From Petrolisthes cinctipes (taxonomy: Eukaryota > Arthropoda > Malacostraca > Decapoda > Porcellanidae), in NCBI GenBank assembly GCA_033782935.1, contig JAWQEG010000508.1, forward strand, positions 429,501 to 493,500: 64,000 nt of DNA. Reading direction: 5' to 3'. The stretch's first letter is position 1, and every line of letters begins with the position of its first letter. This document shows, one piece after another, positions 50,851 to 63,300 of the stretch. The position numbers and the translations under genes are program-made. The notes under the pieces were generated by a model that ran no database searches, had not been told where the DNA came from, and saw only the letters and a program-made list of their open reading frames with translations.

Positions 50851-53003
50851 GCATGTTTTTAGCCTATATTTTGAAAATATTCTAGCACTGTGTAGGCATG
50901 TACAGATTGCTTCTGGGACCCCAAAATATTGAATTTTCGGGTGTTTTGAGCCTGAATTTGAGATATAAACGGGTACAGAAGATACATGCACATATTGACT
51001 TTGGGCATCTAAAATATCGATTTTCAGCATGTTTTGGGCCTGTATTTTGAAAATACTCTAACACTGTGTAGGCATGTACAGATTGCTTCTGGGACCCCAA
51101 AATATTGAATTTTCGGGTGTTTTGAGCCTGAATTTGAGATATAAACGGGTACTGAAGATGCATGCACATATCGACTTTTGTGCACCTAAAAGATCGATTT
51201 TCAGTATGTTATGAGCATGTATTTTGAAAATACTCTAACACATGTACAGATCGCTTCTGGGACCCCTAAATATCGAATTTTCGGGTGTTTTGGGACTGAA
51301 TTTGAGATATCGACTTTTTGGCACCTAAAAGATCGGTTTTTAGCATGTTTTTAGCCTATATTTTGAAAATATTTTAGCACTGTACAGATTGCTTCTGGGA
51401 CCCCAAAATATTGAATTTTCGGGTGTTTTGAGCCTGAATTTGAGATATAAACGGGTACAGAAGATACATGCACATATTGACTTTGGGCATCAAAAATATC
51501 GATTTTCAGCATGTTTTGGGCTTGAATTTTGAAAATACTCTAACACGGAGTAGGCATGTACAGATCGCTTCTGGGACCCCAAAATATCGAATTTTCGGGT
51601 GTTTAGGGCCAGAATTTGAGATTTAAACTGGTACAGAAGATGCATGCACATATCAACTTTTGGGCTCCTAAAAGATCGATTTTCAGTATGTTTTTGGCCT
51701 GTATTTTGAAAATACTCTAACACGGAGTAGGCATGTTCAGATACCTTCTGGGACCTCTAAATATCTAATTTTCGGGTGTTTTGGGACTGAATTTGAGATA
51801 TAAACGGGTACTGAAGATGCATGCACATATCGACTTTTGTGCACCTAAAAGATCGATTTTCAGTATGTTATGAGCATGTATTTTGAAAATACTCTAACAC
51901 GGAGTGTACATGTACAGATCGCTTCTGGGACCCCTAAATATCGAATTTTCGGGTGTTTTGGGACTGAATTTGAGATATCGACTTTTTGGCACCTAAAAGA
52001 TCGGTTTTTAGCATGTTTTTAGCCTATATTTTGAAAATATTCTAGCACTGTACAGATTGCTTCTGGGACCCCAAAATATTGAATTTACGGGTGTTTTGAG
52101 CCTGAATTTGAGATATAAACGGGTACAGAAGATACATGCACATATTGACTTTGGGCATCAAAAATATCGATTTTCAGCATGTTTTGGGCTTGAATTTTGA
52201 AAATACTCTAACACGGAGTAGGCATGTACAGATCGCTTCTGGGACCCCAAAATATCGAATTTTCGGGTGTTTAGGGCCAGAATTTGAGATATAAACGGGT
52301 ACAGAAGATGCATGCACATATCGACTTTTGGGCACCTAAAAGATCGATTTTCGGTATGTTTTTGGCCTGTATTTTGAAAATACTCTAACACGGAGTAGGC
52401 ATGTACAGATCGCTTCTGGGACCTCTAAATATCGAATTTTCGGGTGTTTTGGGACTGAATTTGAGATATCGATTTTTTTAGCACCTAAAAGATCGATTTT
52501 TAGCATGTTTTTAGCCTATTTTTTGAAAATATTCTAGCACTGTGTAGGCATGTACAGATTGCTTCTGGGACCCCAAAATATTGAATTTTCGGGTGTTTTG
52601 AGCTTGAATTTGAGATATAAACGGGTACAGAAGATACATGCACATATTGACTTTGGGCACCAAAAATATCGATTTTCAGCATGTTTTGGGCCTGAATTTT
52701 GAAAATACTCTAACACGGAGTAGGCATGTACAGATCGCTTCTGGAACCCCAAAATATCGAATTTTCGGGTGTTTAGGGCCAGAATTTGAGATATAAACGG
52801 GTACAGAAGATGCATGCACATATCGACTTTTGGGCATCTAAAAGATCGATTTTCAGTATGTTTTTGGCCTGTATTTTGAAAATACTCTAACACGGAGTAG
52901 GCATGTACAGATACCTTCTGGGACCTCTAAATATCGAATTTTCGGGTGTTTTGGGACTGAATTTGAGATATCGATTTTTTGGCACCTAAAATGTCGATTT
53001 TTA
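50851..53003. repeat. Degenerate end of the 3.2-kb super-repeat domain
   Basis: Units: 50851 (492), 51343 (668), 52011 (492), 52503 (501). The C at the end of the first unit lost 9 bp (ACACATGTACAG near 51238-51249), which removes half of the palindrome. The 668-bp unit is a short A, B, a C/B recombinant 177-mer and a palindrome-bearing C, followed by another short-A trimer. Confidence 0.82.
51343..52010. repeat. 668-bp tetramer with short A
   Basis: Monomer starts are 51343 (A, 166), 51509 (B, 177), 51686 (177) and 51863 (C, 148). The 177-mer at 51686 begins with the C-type GTTCAGATACCTTCTGGG but, after GGGACTGAATTTGAGATATAAACGGG, continues as a type I B end. The exchange point is in the GAATTTGAGATAT block shared by C and B. 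Confidence 0.85.
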
Positions 53004-56000
53004 GCATGTTTTTAGCCTATATTTTGAAAATATTCTAGCACTGTGTAGGCATGTACAGATTGCTTCTGGGACCCCCAAATATTGAATTTTCGGGTGTTTT
53101 GAGCCTGAATTTGAGATATAAACGGGTACAGAAGATACATGCACATATTGACTTTGGGCATCTAAAATATCGATTTTCAGCATGTTTTGGGCCTGTATTT
53201 TGAAAATACTCTAACACTGAGTAGGCATGTACAGATTGCTTCTGGGACCCCAAAATATCGAATTTTCGGGTGTTTAAGGCCAGAATTTGAGATATAAACG
53301 GGTACAGAAGATGCATGCACATATCGACTTTTGTGCACCTAAAAGATCGATTTTCAGTATGTTTTGAGCATGTATTTTGAAAATACTCTAACACGGAGTA
53401 GGCATGTACAGATCGCTTCTGGGACCCCTACATATCGAATTTTCGGGTGTTTTGGGACTGAATTTGAGATATCGACTTTTTGGCACCTAAAAGATCGATT
53501 TATAGCATGTTTTTAGCCTATATTTTGAAATTATTCTAGCACTGGGTAGGCATATACAGATTGCTTCTGGGACCCCAAAATATTGAATTTTCGGGTGTTT
53601 TGAGCCTGAATTTGAGATATAAACGGGTACAGAAGATACATGCACATATTGACTTTGGGCACCAAAAATATAGATTTTCAGCATGTTTTGGGCCTGAATT
53701 TTGAAAATACTCTAACACGGAGTAGGCATGTACAGATCGCTTCTGGGACCCCAAAATATCGAATTTTCGAGTGTTTAGGGCCAGAATTTGAGATATAAAC
53801 GGGTACAGAAGATGTATGCACATATCGACTTTTGGGCACCTAAAAGATCGATTTTCAGTATGTTTTTGGCCTGTATTTTGAAAATACTCTAACACGGAGT
53901 AGGCATGTACAGATCGCTTCTGGGACCCCTAAATATCGAATTTTCGGGTGTTTTGGGACTGAATTTGAGATATCGACTTTTTGGCACTTAAAAGATCGAT
54001 TTTTAGCATGTTTTTAGCCTATATTTTGAAAATATTCTAGCACTGTACAGATTGCTTCTGGGACCCCAAAATATTGAATTTTCGGGTGTTTTGAGCCTGA
54101 ATTTGAGATATAAACGGGTACAGAAGATACATGCACATATTGACTTTGGGCATCTAAAATATCGATTTTCAGCATGTTTTGGGCCTGTATTTTGAAAATA
54201 CTCTAACACTGAGTAGGCATGTACAGATTGCTTCTGGGACCCCAAAATATTGAATTTTCGGGTGTTTTGAGCCTGAATTTGAGATATAAACGGGTACTGA
54301 AGATGCATGCACATATCGACTTTTGGGCACCTAAAAGATCGATTTTCAGTATGTTTTGAGCATGTATTTTGAAAATACTCTAACACGGAGTAGGCATGTA
54401 CAGATCGCTTCTGGGACCCCTAAATATCGAATTTTCGGGTGTTTTGGGACTGAATTTGAGATATCGACTTTTTGGCACCTAAATGATCGATTTTTAGCAT
54501 GTTTTTAGCCTATATTTTGAAAATATTCTAGCACTGAGTAGGCATGTACAGATTGCTTCTGGGACCCCAAAATATTGCATTTTCGGGTGTTTTGAGCCTG
54601 AATTTGAGATATAAACGGGTACAGAAGATACATGCACATATTGACTTTGGGCACCAAAAACATCTATTTTCAGCATGTTTTGGGCCTGAATTTTGAAAAT
54701 ACTCTAACACGGAGTAGGCATGTACAGATCGCTTCTGGGACCCCAAAATTTCGAATTTTCGGGTGTTTAGGGCCAGAATTTGAGATATAAACGGGTACAG
54801 AAGATGCATGCACATATCGACTTTTGGGCACCTAAGAGATCGATTTTCAGTATGTTTTTGGCCTTTTTTTTTTAAATACTCTAACACGGAGTAGGCATGT
54901 ACAGATACCTTCTGGGACCTCTAAATATCGAATTTTCGGGTGTTTTGGGACTGAATATGAGATATCGATTTTTTGGCACCTAAAATGTCGATTTTTAGCA
55001 TGTTTTTAGTCTATATTTTGAAAATATACTAGCACTGTGTAGGCATGTACAGATTGCTTCTGGGACCCCAAAATATTGAATTTTCGGGTGTTTTGATCCT
55101 GAATTTGAGATATAAACGGGTACAGAAGATACATGCACATATTGACTTTGGGCATCTAAAATATCGATTTTCAGCATGTTTTGGGCCTGTATTTTGAAAA
55201 TATTCTAACACTAAGTAGGCATGTACAGATTGCTTCTGGGACCCCAAAATATTGAATTTTCGGGTTTTTTGAGCCTGAATTTGAGATATAAACGGGTACT
55301 GAAGATGCATGCACATATCAACTTTTGTGCACCTAAAAATTCGATTTTCAGCACGTTTTGAGCATGTATTTTGAAAATACTCTAACACGGACTAGGCATG
55401 TACAGATCGCTTCTGGGACCCATAAATATCGAATTTTCGGGTGTTTTGGGACTGAATTTGAGATATCGACTTTTTGGCACCTAAAAGTTCGATTTTCAGC
55501 ATGTTTTTAGCCTATATTTTGAAAATATTCTAGCACTGAGTAGGCATGTACAGATTACTTTTGGGACCCCAAAATATTGAATTTTCGGGTGTTTTGAGCC
55601 TGAATTTGAGATATAAACGGGTACAGAAGATACATGCACATATTGACTTTGGGCATCTAAAATATCGATTTTCAGCATGTTTTGGGCCTGTATTTTGAAA
55701 ATACTCTAACACTGAGTAGGCATGTACAGATTGCTTCTGGGACCCCAAAATATTGAATTTTCGGGTGTTTTGAGCCTGAATTTGAGATATAAACGGGTAC
55801 TGAAGATGCATGCACATATCGACTTTTGGGCACCTAAAAGATCGATTTTCAGTATGTTTTGAGCATGTATTTTGAAAATACTCTAACACGGAGTAGGCAT
55901 GTACAGATCGCTTCTGGGACCCCTAAATATCGAATTTTCGGGTGTTTTGGGACTGAATTTGAGATATCGACTTTTTGGCACCTAAATGATCGATTTTTAG

Positions 56001-57001
56001 CATGTTTTTAGCCTATATTTTGAAAATATTCTAGCACTGAGTAGGCATGTACAGATTGCTTCTGGGACCCCAAAATATTGCATTTTCGGGTGTTTTGAGC
56101 CTGAATTTGAGATATAAACGGGTACAGAAGATACATGCACATATTGACTTTGGGCACCAAAAATATCTATTTTCAGCATGTTTTGGGCCTGAATTTTGAA
56201 AATACTCTAACACGGAGTAGGCATGTACAGATCGCTTCTGGGACCCCAAAATTTCGAATTTTCGGGTGTTTAGGGCCAGAATTTGAGATATAAACTGGTA
56301 CAGAAGATGCATGCACATATCGACTTTTGGGCACCTAAGAGATCGATTTTCAGTATGTTTTTGGCCTTTTTTTTTTAAATACTCTAACACGGAGTAGGCA
56401 TGTACAGATACCTTCTGGGACCTCTAAATATCGAATTTTCGGGTGTTTTGGGACTGAATTTGAGATATCGATTTTTTGGCACCTAAAATGTCGATTTTTA
56501 GCATGTTTTTAGCCTATATTTTGAAAATATACTAGCACTGTGTAGGCATGTACAGATTGCTTCTGGGACCCCAAAATATTGAATTTTCGGGTGTTTTGAT
56601 CCTGAATTTGAGATATAAACGGGTACAGAAGATACATGCACATATTGACTTTGGGCATCTAAAATATCGATTTTCAGCATGTTTTGGGCCTGTATTTTGA
56701 AAATACTCTAACACTAAGTAGGCATGTACAGATTGCTTCTGGGACCCCAAAATATTGAATTTTCGGGTTTTTTGAGCCTGAATTTGAGATATAAACGGGT
56801 ACTGAAGATGCATGCACATATCAACTTTTGTGCACCTAAAAGATCGATTTTCAGTACGTTTTGAGCATGTATTTTGAAAATACTCTAACACGGACTAGGC
56901 ATGTACAGATCGCTTCTGGGACCCCTAAATATCGAATTTTCGGGTGTTTTGGGACTGAATTTGAGATATCGACTTTTTGGCACCTAAAAGTTCGATTTTC
57001 A
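53004..57001. repeat. Trimer domain with a 1,503-bp tandem duplication
   Basis: Units: 53004, 53505 (501), 54006 (491), 54497, 54998, 55499, 56000, 56501 (501 each). Units 54497/54998/55499 recur as 56000/56501/57002 at offset 1,503. Shared variants are ATATTGCATTTTCGG, CCAAAATTTCG, GGCCTTTTTTTTTTAAAT, TTTTGATCCTG, CACTAAGTAGG and GATTACTTTTGGG. The match fades inside the unit at 57002. Confidence 0.88.
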
Positions 57002-57678
57002 GCATGTTTTTAGCCTATATTTTGAAAATATTCTAGCACTGAGTAGGCATGTACAGATTACTTTTGGGACCCCAAAATATTGAATTTTCGGGTGTTTTGA
57101 GCCTGAATTTGAGATATAAACGGGTACAGAAGATACATGCACATATTGACTTTGGGCACCAAAAATATCGATTTTCAGCATGTTTTGGGCATGAATTTTG
57201 AAAATACTCTAACACGGAGTAGGCATGTACAGATCGCTTCTGGGACCCCAAAATATCGAATTTTCGGGTGTTTAGGGCCAGAATTTGAGATATAAACGGG
57301 TACAGAAGATACATGCACATATTGACTTTGGGCACCAAAAATATCGATTTTCAGCATGTTTTGGGCCTGAATTTTGAAAATACTCTAACACGGAGTAGGC
57401 ATGTACAGATCGCTTCTGGGACACCAAAATATCGAATTTTCGGGTGTTTAGGGCCAGAATTTGAGATATAAACGGGTACAGAAGATGCATGCACATATCG
57501 ACTTTTGGGCACCTAACAGATCGATTTTCAGTATGTTTTTGGCCTGTATTTTGAAAATACTCTAACACGGAGTAGGCATGTACAGATACCTTCTGGGACC
57601 TCTAAATATCGAATTTTCGGGTGTTTTGGGACTGAATTTGAGATATCGACTTTTTGGCACCTAAAAGATCGATTTTTA
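57002..57678. repeat. 677-bp tetramer (176+176+177+148)
   Basis: The first two monomers both end in GGGCACCAAAAATATCG. It carries GATTACTTTTGGG (near 57057) from the 1,503-bp duplication at its left and the GGGCATGAATTTTG variant shared with the 1,002-bp amplification at its right, so it joins the two families. Confidence 0.85.
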
Positions 57679-58355
57679 GCATGTTTTTAGCCTATTTTTT
57701 GAAAATATTCTAGCACTGTGTAGGCATGTACAGATTGCTTCTGGGACCCCAAAATATTGAATTTTCGGGTGTTTTGAGCCTGAATTTGAGATATAAACGG
57801 GTACAGAAGATACATGCACATATTGACTTTGGGCACCAAAAATATCGATTTTCAGCATGTTTTGGGCATGAATTTTGAAAATACTCTAACACGGAGTAGG
57901 CATGTACAGATCGCTTCTGGGACCCCAAAATATCGAATTTTCGGGTGTTTAGGGCCAGAATTTGAGATATAAACGGGTACAGAAGATACATGCACATATT
58001 GACTTTGGGCACCAAAAATATCGATTTTCAGCATGTTTTGGGCCTGAATTTTGAAAATACTCTAACACGGAGTAGGCATGTACAGATCGCTTCTGGGACC
58101 CCAAAATATCGAATTTTCGGGTGTTTAGGGCCAGAATTTGAGATATAAACGGGTACAGAAGATGCATGCACATATCGACTTTTGGGCACCTAACAGATCG
58201 ATTTTCAGTATGTTTTTGGCCTGTATTTTTTAAATACTCTAACACGGAGTAGGCATGTACAGATACCTTCTGGGACCTCTAAATATCGAATTTTCGGGTG
58301 TTTTGGGACTGAATTTGAGATATCGATTTTTTGGCACCTAAAATGTCGATTTTTA
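57679..58355. repeat. 677-bp tetramer, first 1,002-bp copy
   Basis: Its A head has GCCTATTTTTTGAAAATATT, which breaks the dyad. The B before C has CCTAACAGATCG. The C carries GTATTTTTTAAATACTC (near 58222), a two-base variant of its own. Confidence 0.85.
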
Positions 58356-58680
58356 GCATGTTTTTAGCCTATATTTTGAAAATATTCTAGCACTGTGTAG
58401 GCATGTATAGATTGCTTCTGGGACCCCAAAATATTGAATTTTCGGGTGTTTTGAGCCTGAATTTGAGATATAAACGGGTACTGAAGATACATGCACATAT
58501 CGACTTTTGTGCACCTAAAAGATCGATTTTCAGTATGTTTTGAGCATGTATTTTGAAAATACTCTAACACGGACTAGGCATGTACAGATCGCTTCTAGGA
58601 CCCCTAAATATCGAATTTTCGGGTGTTTTGGGACTGAATTTGAGATATCGACTTTTTGGCACCTAAAAGATCGATTTTCT

Positions 58681-59357
58681 GCATGTTTTTAGCCTATATT
58701 TTGAAAATATTCTAGCACTGAGTAGGCATGTACAGATTGCTTCTGGGACCCCAAAATATTGAATTTTCGGGTGTTTTGAGCCTGAATTTGAGATATAAAC
58801 GGGTACAGAAGATACATGCACATATTGACTTTGGGCACCAAAAATATCGATTTTCAGCATGTTTTGGGCATGAATTTTGAAAATACTCTAACACGGAGTA
58901 GGCATGTACAGATCGCTTCTGGGACCCCAAAATATCGAATTTTCGGGTGTTTAGGGCCAGAATTTGAGATATAAACGGGTACAGAAGATACATGCACATA
59001 TTGACTTTGGGCACCAAAAATATCGATTTTCAGCATGTTTTGGGCCTGAATTTTGAAAATACTCTAACACGGAGTAGGCATGTACAGATCGCTTCTGGGA
59101 CCCCAAAATATCGAATTTTCGGGTGTTTAGGGCCAGAATTTGAGATATAAACGGGTACAGAAGATGCATGCACATATCGACTTTTGGGCACCTAACAGAT
59201 CGATTTTCAGTATGTTTTTGGCCTGTATTTTGAAAATACTCTAACACGGAGTAGGCATGTACAGATACCTTCTGGGACCTCTAAATATCGAATTTTCGGG
59301 TGTTTTGGGACTGAATTTGAGATATCGATTTTTTGGCACCTAAAATGTCGATTTTTA
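58681..59357. repeat. 677-bp tetramer, second 1,002-bp copy
   Basis: It begins after GATTTTCTGCATG, which is shared with 59683. The remaining monomers follow the first copy at offset 1,002. Confidence 0.85.
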
Positions 59358-59682
59358 GCATGTTTTTAGCCTATATTTTGAAAATATTCTAGCACTGTGT
59401 AGGCATGTATAGATTGCTTCTGGGACCCCAAAATATTGAATTTTCGGGTGTTTTGAGCCTGAATTTGAGATATAAACGGGTACTGAAGATACATGCACAT
59501 ATCGACTTTTGTGCACCTAAAAGATCGATTTTCAGTATGTTTTGAGCATGTATTTTGAAAATACTCTAACACGGACTAGGCATGTACAGATCGCTTCTAG
59601 GACCCCTAAATATCGAATTTTCGGGTGTTTTGGGACTGAATTTGAGATATCGACTTTTTGGCACCTAAAAGATCGATTTTCT

Positions 59683-60360
59683 GCATGTTTTTAGCCTATA
59701 TTTTGAAAATATTCTAGCACTGAGTAGGCATGTACAGATTGCTTCTGGGACCCCAAAATATTGAATTTTCGGGTGTTTTGAGCCTGAATTTGAGATATAA
59801 ACGGGTACAGAAGATACATGCACATATTGACTTTGGGCACCAAAAATATCGATTTTCAGCATGTTTTGGGCCTGAATTTTGAAAATACTCTAACACGGAG
59901 TAGGCATCTACAGATCGCTTCTGGGACCCCAAAATATCGAATTTTCGGGTGTTTAGGGCCAGAATTTGAGATATAAACGGGTACAGAAGATACATGCACA
60001 TATTGACTTTGGGCACCAAAAATATCGATTTTCAGCATGTTTTGGGCCTGAATTTTGAAAATACTCTAACACGGAGTAGGCATGTACAGATCGCTTCTGG
60101 GACCCCAAAATATAGAATTTTCGGGTGTTTAGGGCCAGAATTTGAGATATAAACGGGTACAGAAGATGCATGCACATATCGACTTTTGGGCACCTAAAAG
60201 ATCGATTTTCAGTATGTTTTTTTTCCTGTATTTTGAAAATACTCTAACACGGAGTAGGCATGTACAGATACCTTCTGGGACCTCTAAATATCGAATTTTC
60301 GGGTGTTTTGGGACTGAATTTGAGATATCGATTTTTTGGCACCTAAAATGTCGATTTTTA
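59683..60360. repeat. 678-bp tetramer, third copy, diverging
   Basis: It follows the second copy through its opening monomers but lacks GGGCATGAATTTTG and CCTAACAGATCG, and has GGCATCTACAG, TATAGAATTTTCG and TATGTTTTTTTTCCTG as private changes. Confidence 0.82.
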
Positions 60361-63300
60361 GCATGTTTTTAGCCTATTTTTTGAAAATATTCTAGCACTG
60401 TGTAGGCATGTACAGATTGCTTCTGGGACCCCAAAATATTGAATTTTCGGGTGTTTTGAGCCTGAATTTGAGATATAAACGGGTACAGAAGATACATGCA
60501 CATATTGACTTTGGGCATCTAAAATATCGATTTTCAGCATGTTTTGGGCCTGTATTTTGAAAATACTCTAACACTGAGTAAGTATGTACAGATTGCTTCT
60601 GGAACCCCAAATTATTGAATTTTCGGGTGTTTTGAGCCTGAATTTGAGATATAAACGGGTACTGAAGATGCATGCACATATCGACTTTTGTGCACCTAAA
60701 AGATCGATTTTCAGTATGTTTTGAGCATGTATTTTGAAAATACTCTAACACGGAGTAGGCATGTACAGATCGCTTCTGGGACCCCTAAATATCGAATTTT
60801 CGGGTGTTTTGGGACTGAATTTGAGATATCGACTTTTTGGCACCTAAAAGATCGATTTTTAGCATGTTTTTAACCTATATTTTGAAAATATTCTAGCACT
60901 GAGTAGGCATGTACAGATTGCTTCTGGGACCCCAAAATATTGAATTTTCGGGTGTTTTGAGCCTGAATTTGAGATATAAACGGGTACAGAAGATACATGC
61001 ACATATTGACTTTGGGCACCAAAAATATCGATTTTCAGCATGTTTTGGGCCTGAATTTTGAAAATACTCTAACACGGAGTAGGCATGTACAGATCGCTTC
61101 TGGGACCCCAAAATATCAAATTTTCGGGTGTTTAGGGCCAGAATTTGAGGTATAAACGGGTACAGAAGATGCATGCACATATCGACTTTTGGGCACCTAA
61201 AAGATCGATTTTCAGTATGTTTTTGGCCTGTATTTTGAAAATACTCTAACACGGAGTAGGCATGTACAGATACCTTCTGGGACCTCTAAATATCGAATTT
61301 TCGGGTGTTTTGAGACTGAATTTGAGATATCGATTTTTTGGCACCTAAAATGTCGATTTTTAGCATGTTTTTAGCCTATATTTTGAAAATATTCTAGCAC
61401 TGTACAGATTGCTTGTGGGACCCCAAAATATTGAATTTTCGGGTGTTTTGAGCCTGAATTTGAGATATAAACGGGTACAGAAGATACATGCACATATTGA
61501 CTTTGGGCATCAAAAATATCGATTTTCAGCATGTTTTGGGCCTGAATTTTGAAAATACTCTAACAAGGAGTAGGCATGTACAGATTGCTTCAGGGACCCC
61601 AAAATATCAAATTTTCGGGTGTTTAGGGCCAGAATTTGAGATATAAACGGGTACAGAAGATGCATGCACATATCGACTTTTGGGCACCTAAAAGATCGAT
61701 TTTCAGTATGTTTTTGGCCTGTATTTTGAAAATACTCTAACACGGAGTAGGCATGTACAGATACCTTCTGGGACCTCTAAATATCGAATTTTCGGGTGTT
61801 TTGGGACTGAATTTGAGATATTGATTTTTTGGCACCTAAAATGTCGATTTTTAGCATGTTTTTAGCCTATATTTTGAAAATATCTAGCACTGTGTAGGCA
61901 TGTACAGATTGCTTCTGGGACCCCAAAATATTGAATTTTCGGGTGTTTTGAGCCTGAATTTGAGATATAAACGGGTACAGAAGATACATGCACATATTGA
62001 CTTTGGGCATCTAAAATATCGATTTTCAGCATGTTTTGGGCCTGTATTTTGAAAATACTCTAACACTGAGTAGGCATGTACAGATTGCTTCTGGGACCCC
62101 AAAATATCGAATTTTCGGGTGTTTAAGGCCAGAATTTGAGATATAAACGGGTACAGAAGATGCATGCACATATCGACTTTTGTGCACCTAAAAGATCGAT
62201 TTTCAGTATGTTTTGAGCATGTATTTTGAAAATACTCTAACACGGAGTAGGCATGTACAGATCGCTTCTGGGACCCCTAAATATCGAATTTTCGGGTGTT
62301 TTGGGACTGAATTTGAGATATCGACTTTTTGGCACCTAAAAGATCGATTTTTAGCATGTTTTTAACCTATATTTTGAAAATATTCTAGCACTGAGTAGGC
62401 ATGTACAGATTGCTTCTGGGACCCCAAAATATTGAATTTTCGGGTGTTTTGAGCCTGAATTTGAGATATAAACGGGTACAGAAGATACATGCACATATTG
62501 ACTTTGGGCATCAAAAATATCGATTTTCAGCATGTTTTGGGCCTGAATTTTGAAAATACTCTAACACGGAGTAGGCATGTACAGATCGCTTCTGGGACCC
62601 CAAAATATCGAATTTTCGGGTGTTTAGGGCCAGAATTTGAGATATAAACGGGTACAGAAGATGCATGCACATATCGACTTTTGGGCACCTAAAAGATCGA
62701 TTTTCAGTATGTTTTTGGCCTGTATTTTGAAAATACTCTAACACGGAGTAGGCATGTACAGATACCTTCTGGGACCTCTAAATATCGAATTTTCGGGTGT
62801 TTTGGGACTGAATTTGAGATATCGATTTTTTGGCACCTAAAATGTCGATTTTTAGCATGTTTTTAGCCTATATTTTGAAAATATTCTAGCACTGTGTAGG
62901 CATGTACAGATTGCTTCTGGGACCCCAAAATATTGAATTTTCGGGTGTTTTGAGCCTGAATTTGAGATATAAACGGGTACAGAAGATACATGCACATATT
63001 GACTTTGGGCATCTAAAATATCGATTTTCAGCATGTTTTGGGCCTGTATTTTGAAAATACTCTAACACTGAGTAGGCATGTACAGATTGCTTCTGGGACC
63101 CCAAAATATTGAATTTTCGGGTGTTTTGAGCCTGATATTGAGATATAAACGGGTACTGAAGATGCATGCACATATCGACTTTTGTGCACCTAAAAGATCG
63201 ATTTTCAGTATGTTATGAGCATGTATTTTGAAAATACTCTAACACGGAGTGTACATGTACAAATCGCTTCTGGGACCCCTAAATATCGAATTTTCGGGTG

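Larger units (their letters stand above)
57002..60360. repeat. 677-bp tetramers and 1,002-bp tandem amplification
   Basis: Units: 57002 (677), 57679 (677), 58356 (325), 58681 (677), 59358 (325), 59683 (678). The pair 677+325 repeats with a 1,002-bp period from 57679. Shared variants include TTTTGGGCATGAATTTTG, CCTAACAGATCG, GGCATGTATAG (near 58401 and 59403), CTTCTAGGACC and GATTTTCTGCATG. The last unit has a private T8 run (near 60216-60223) that adds one base. Confidence 0.88.
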
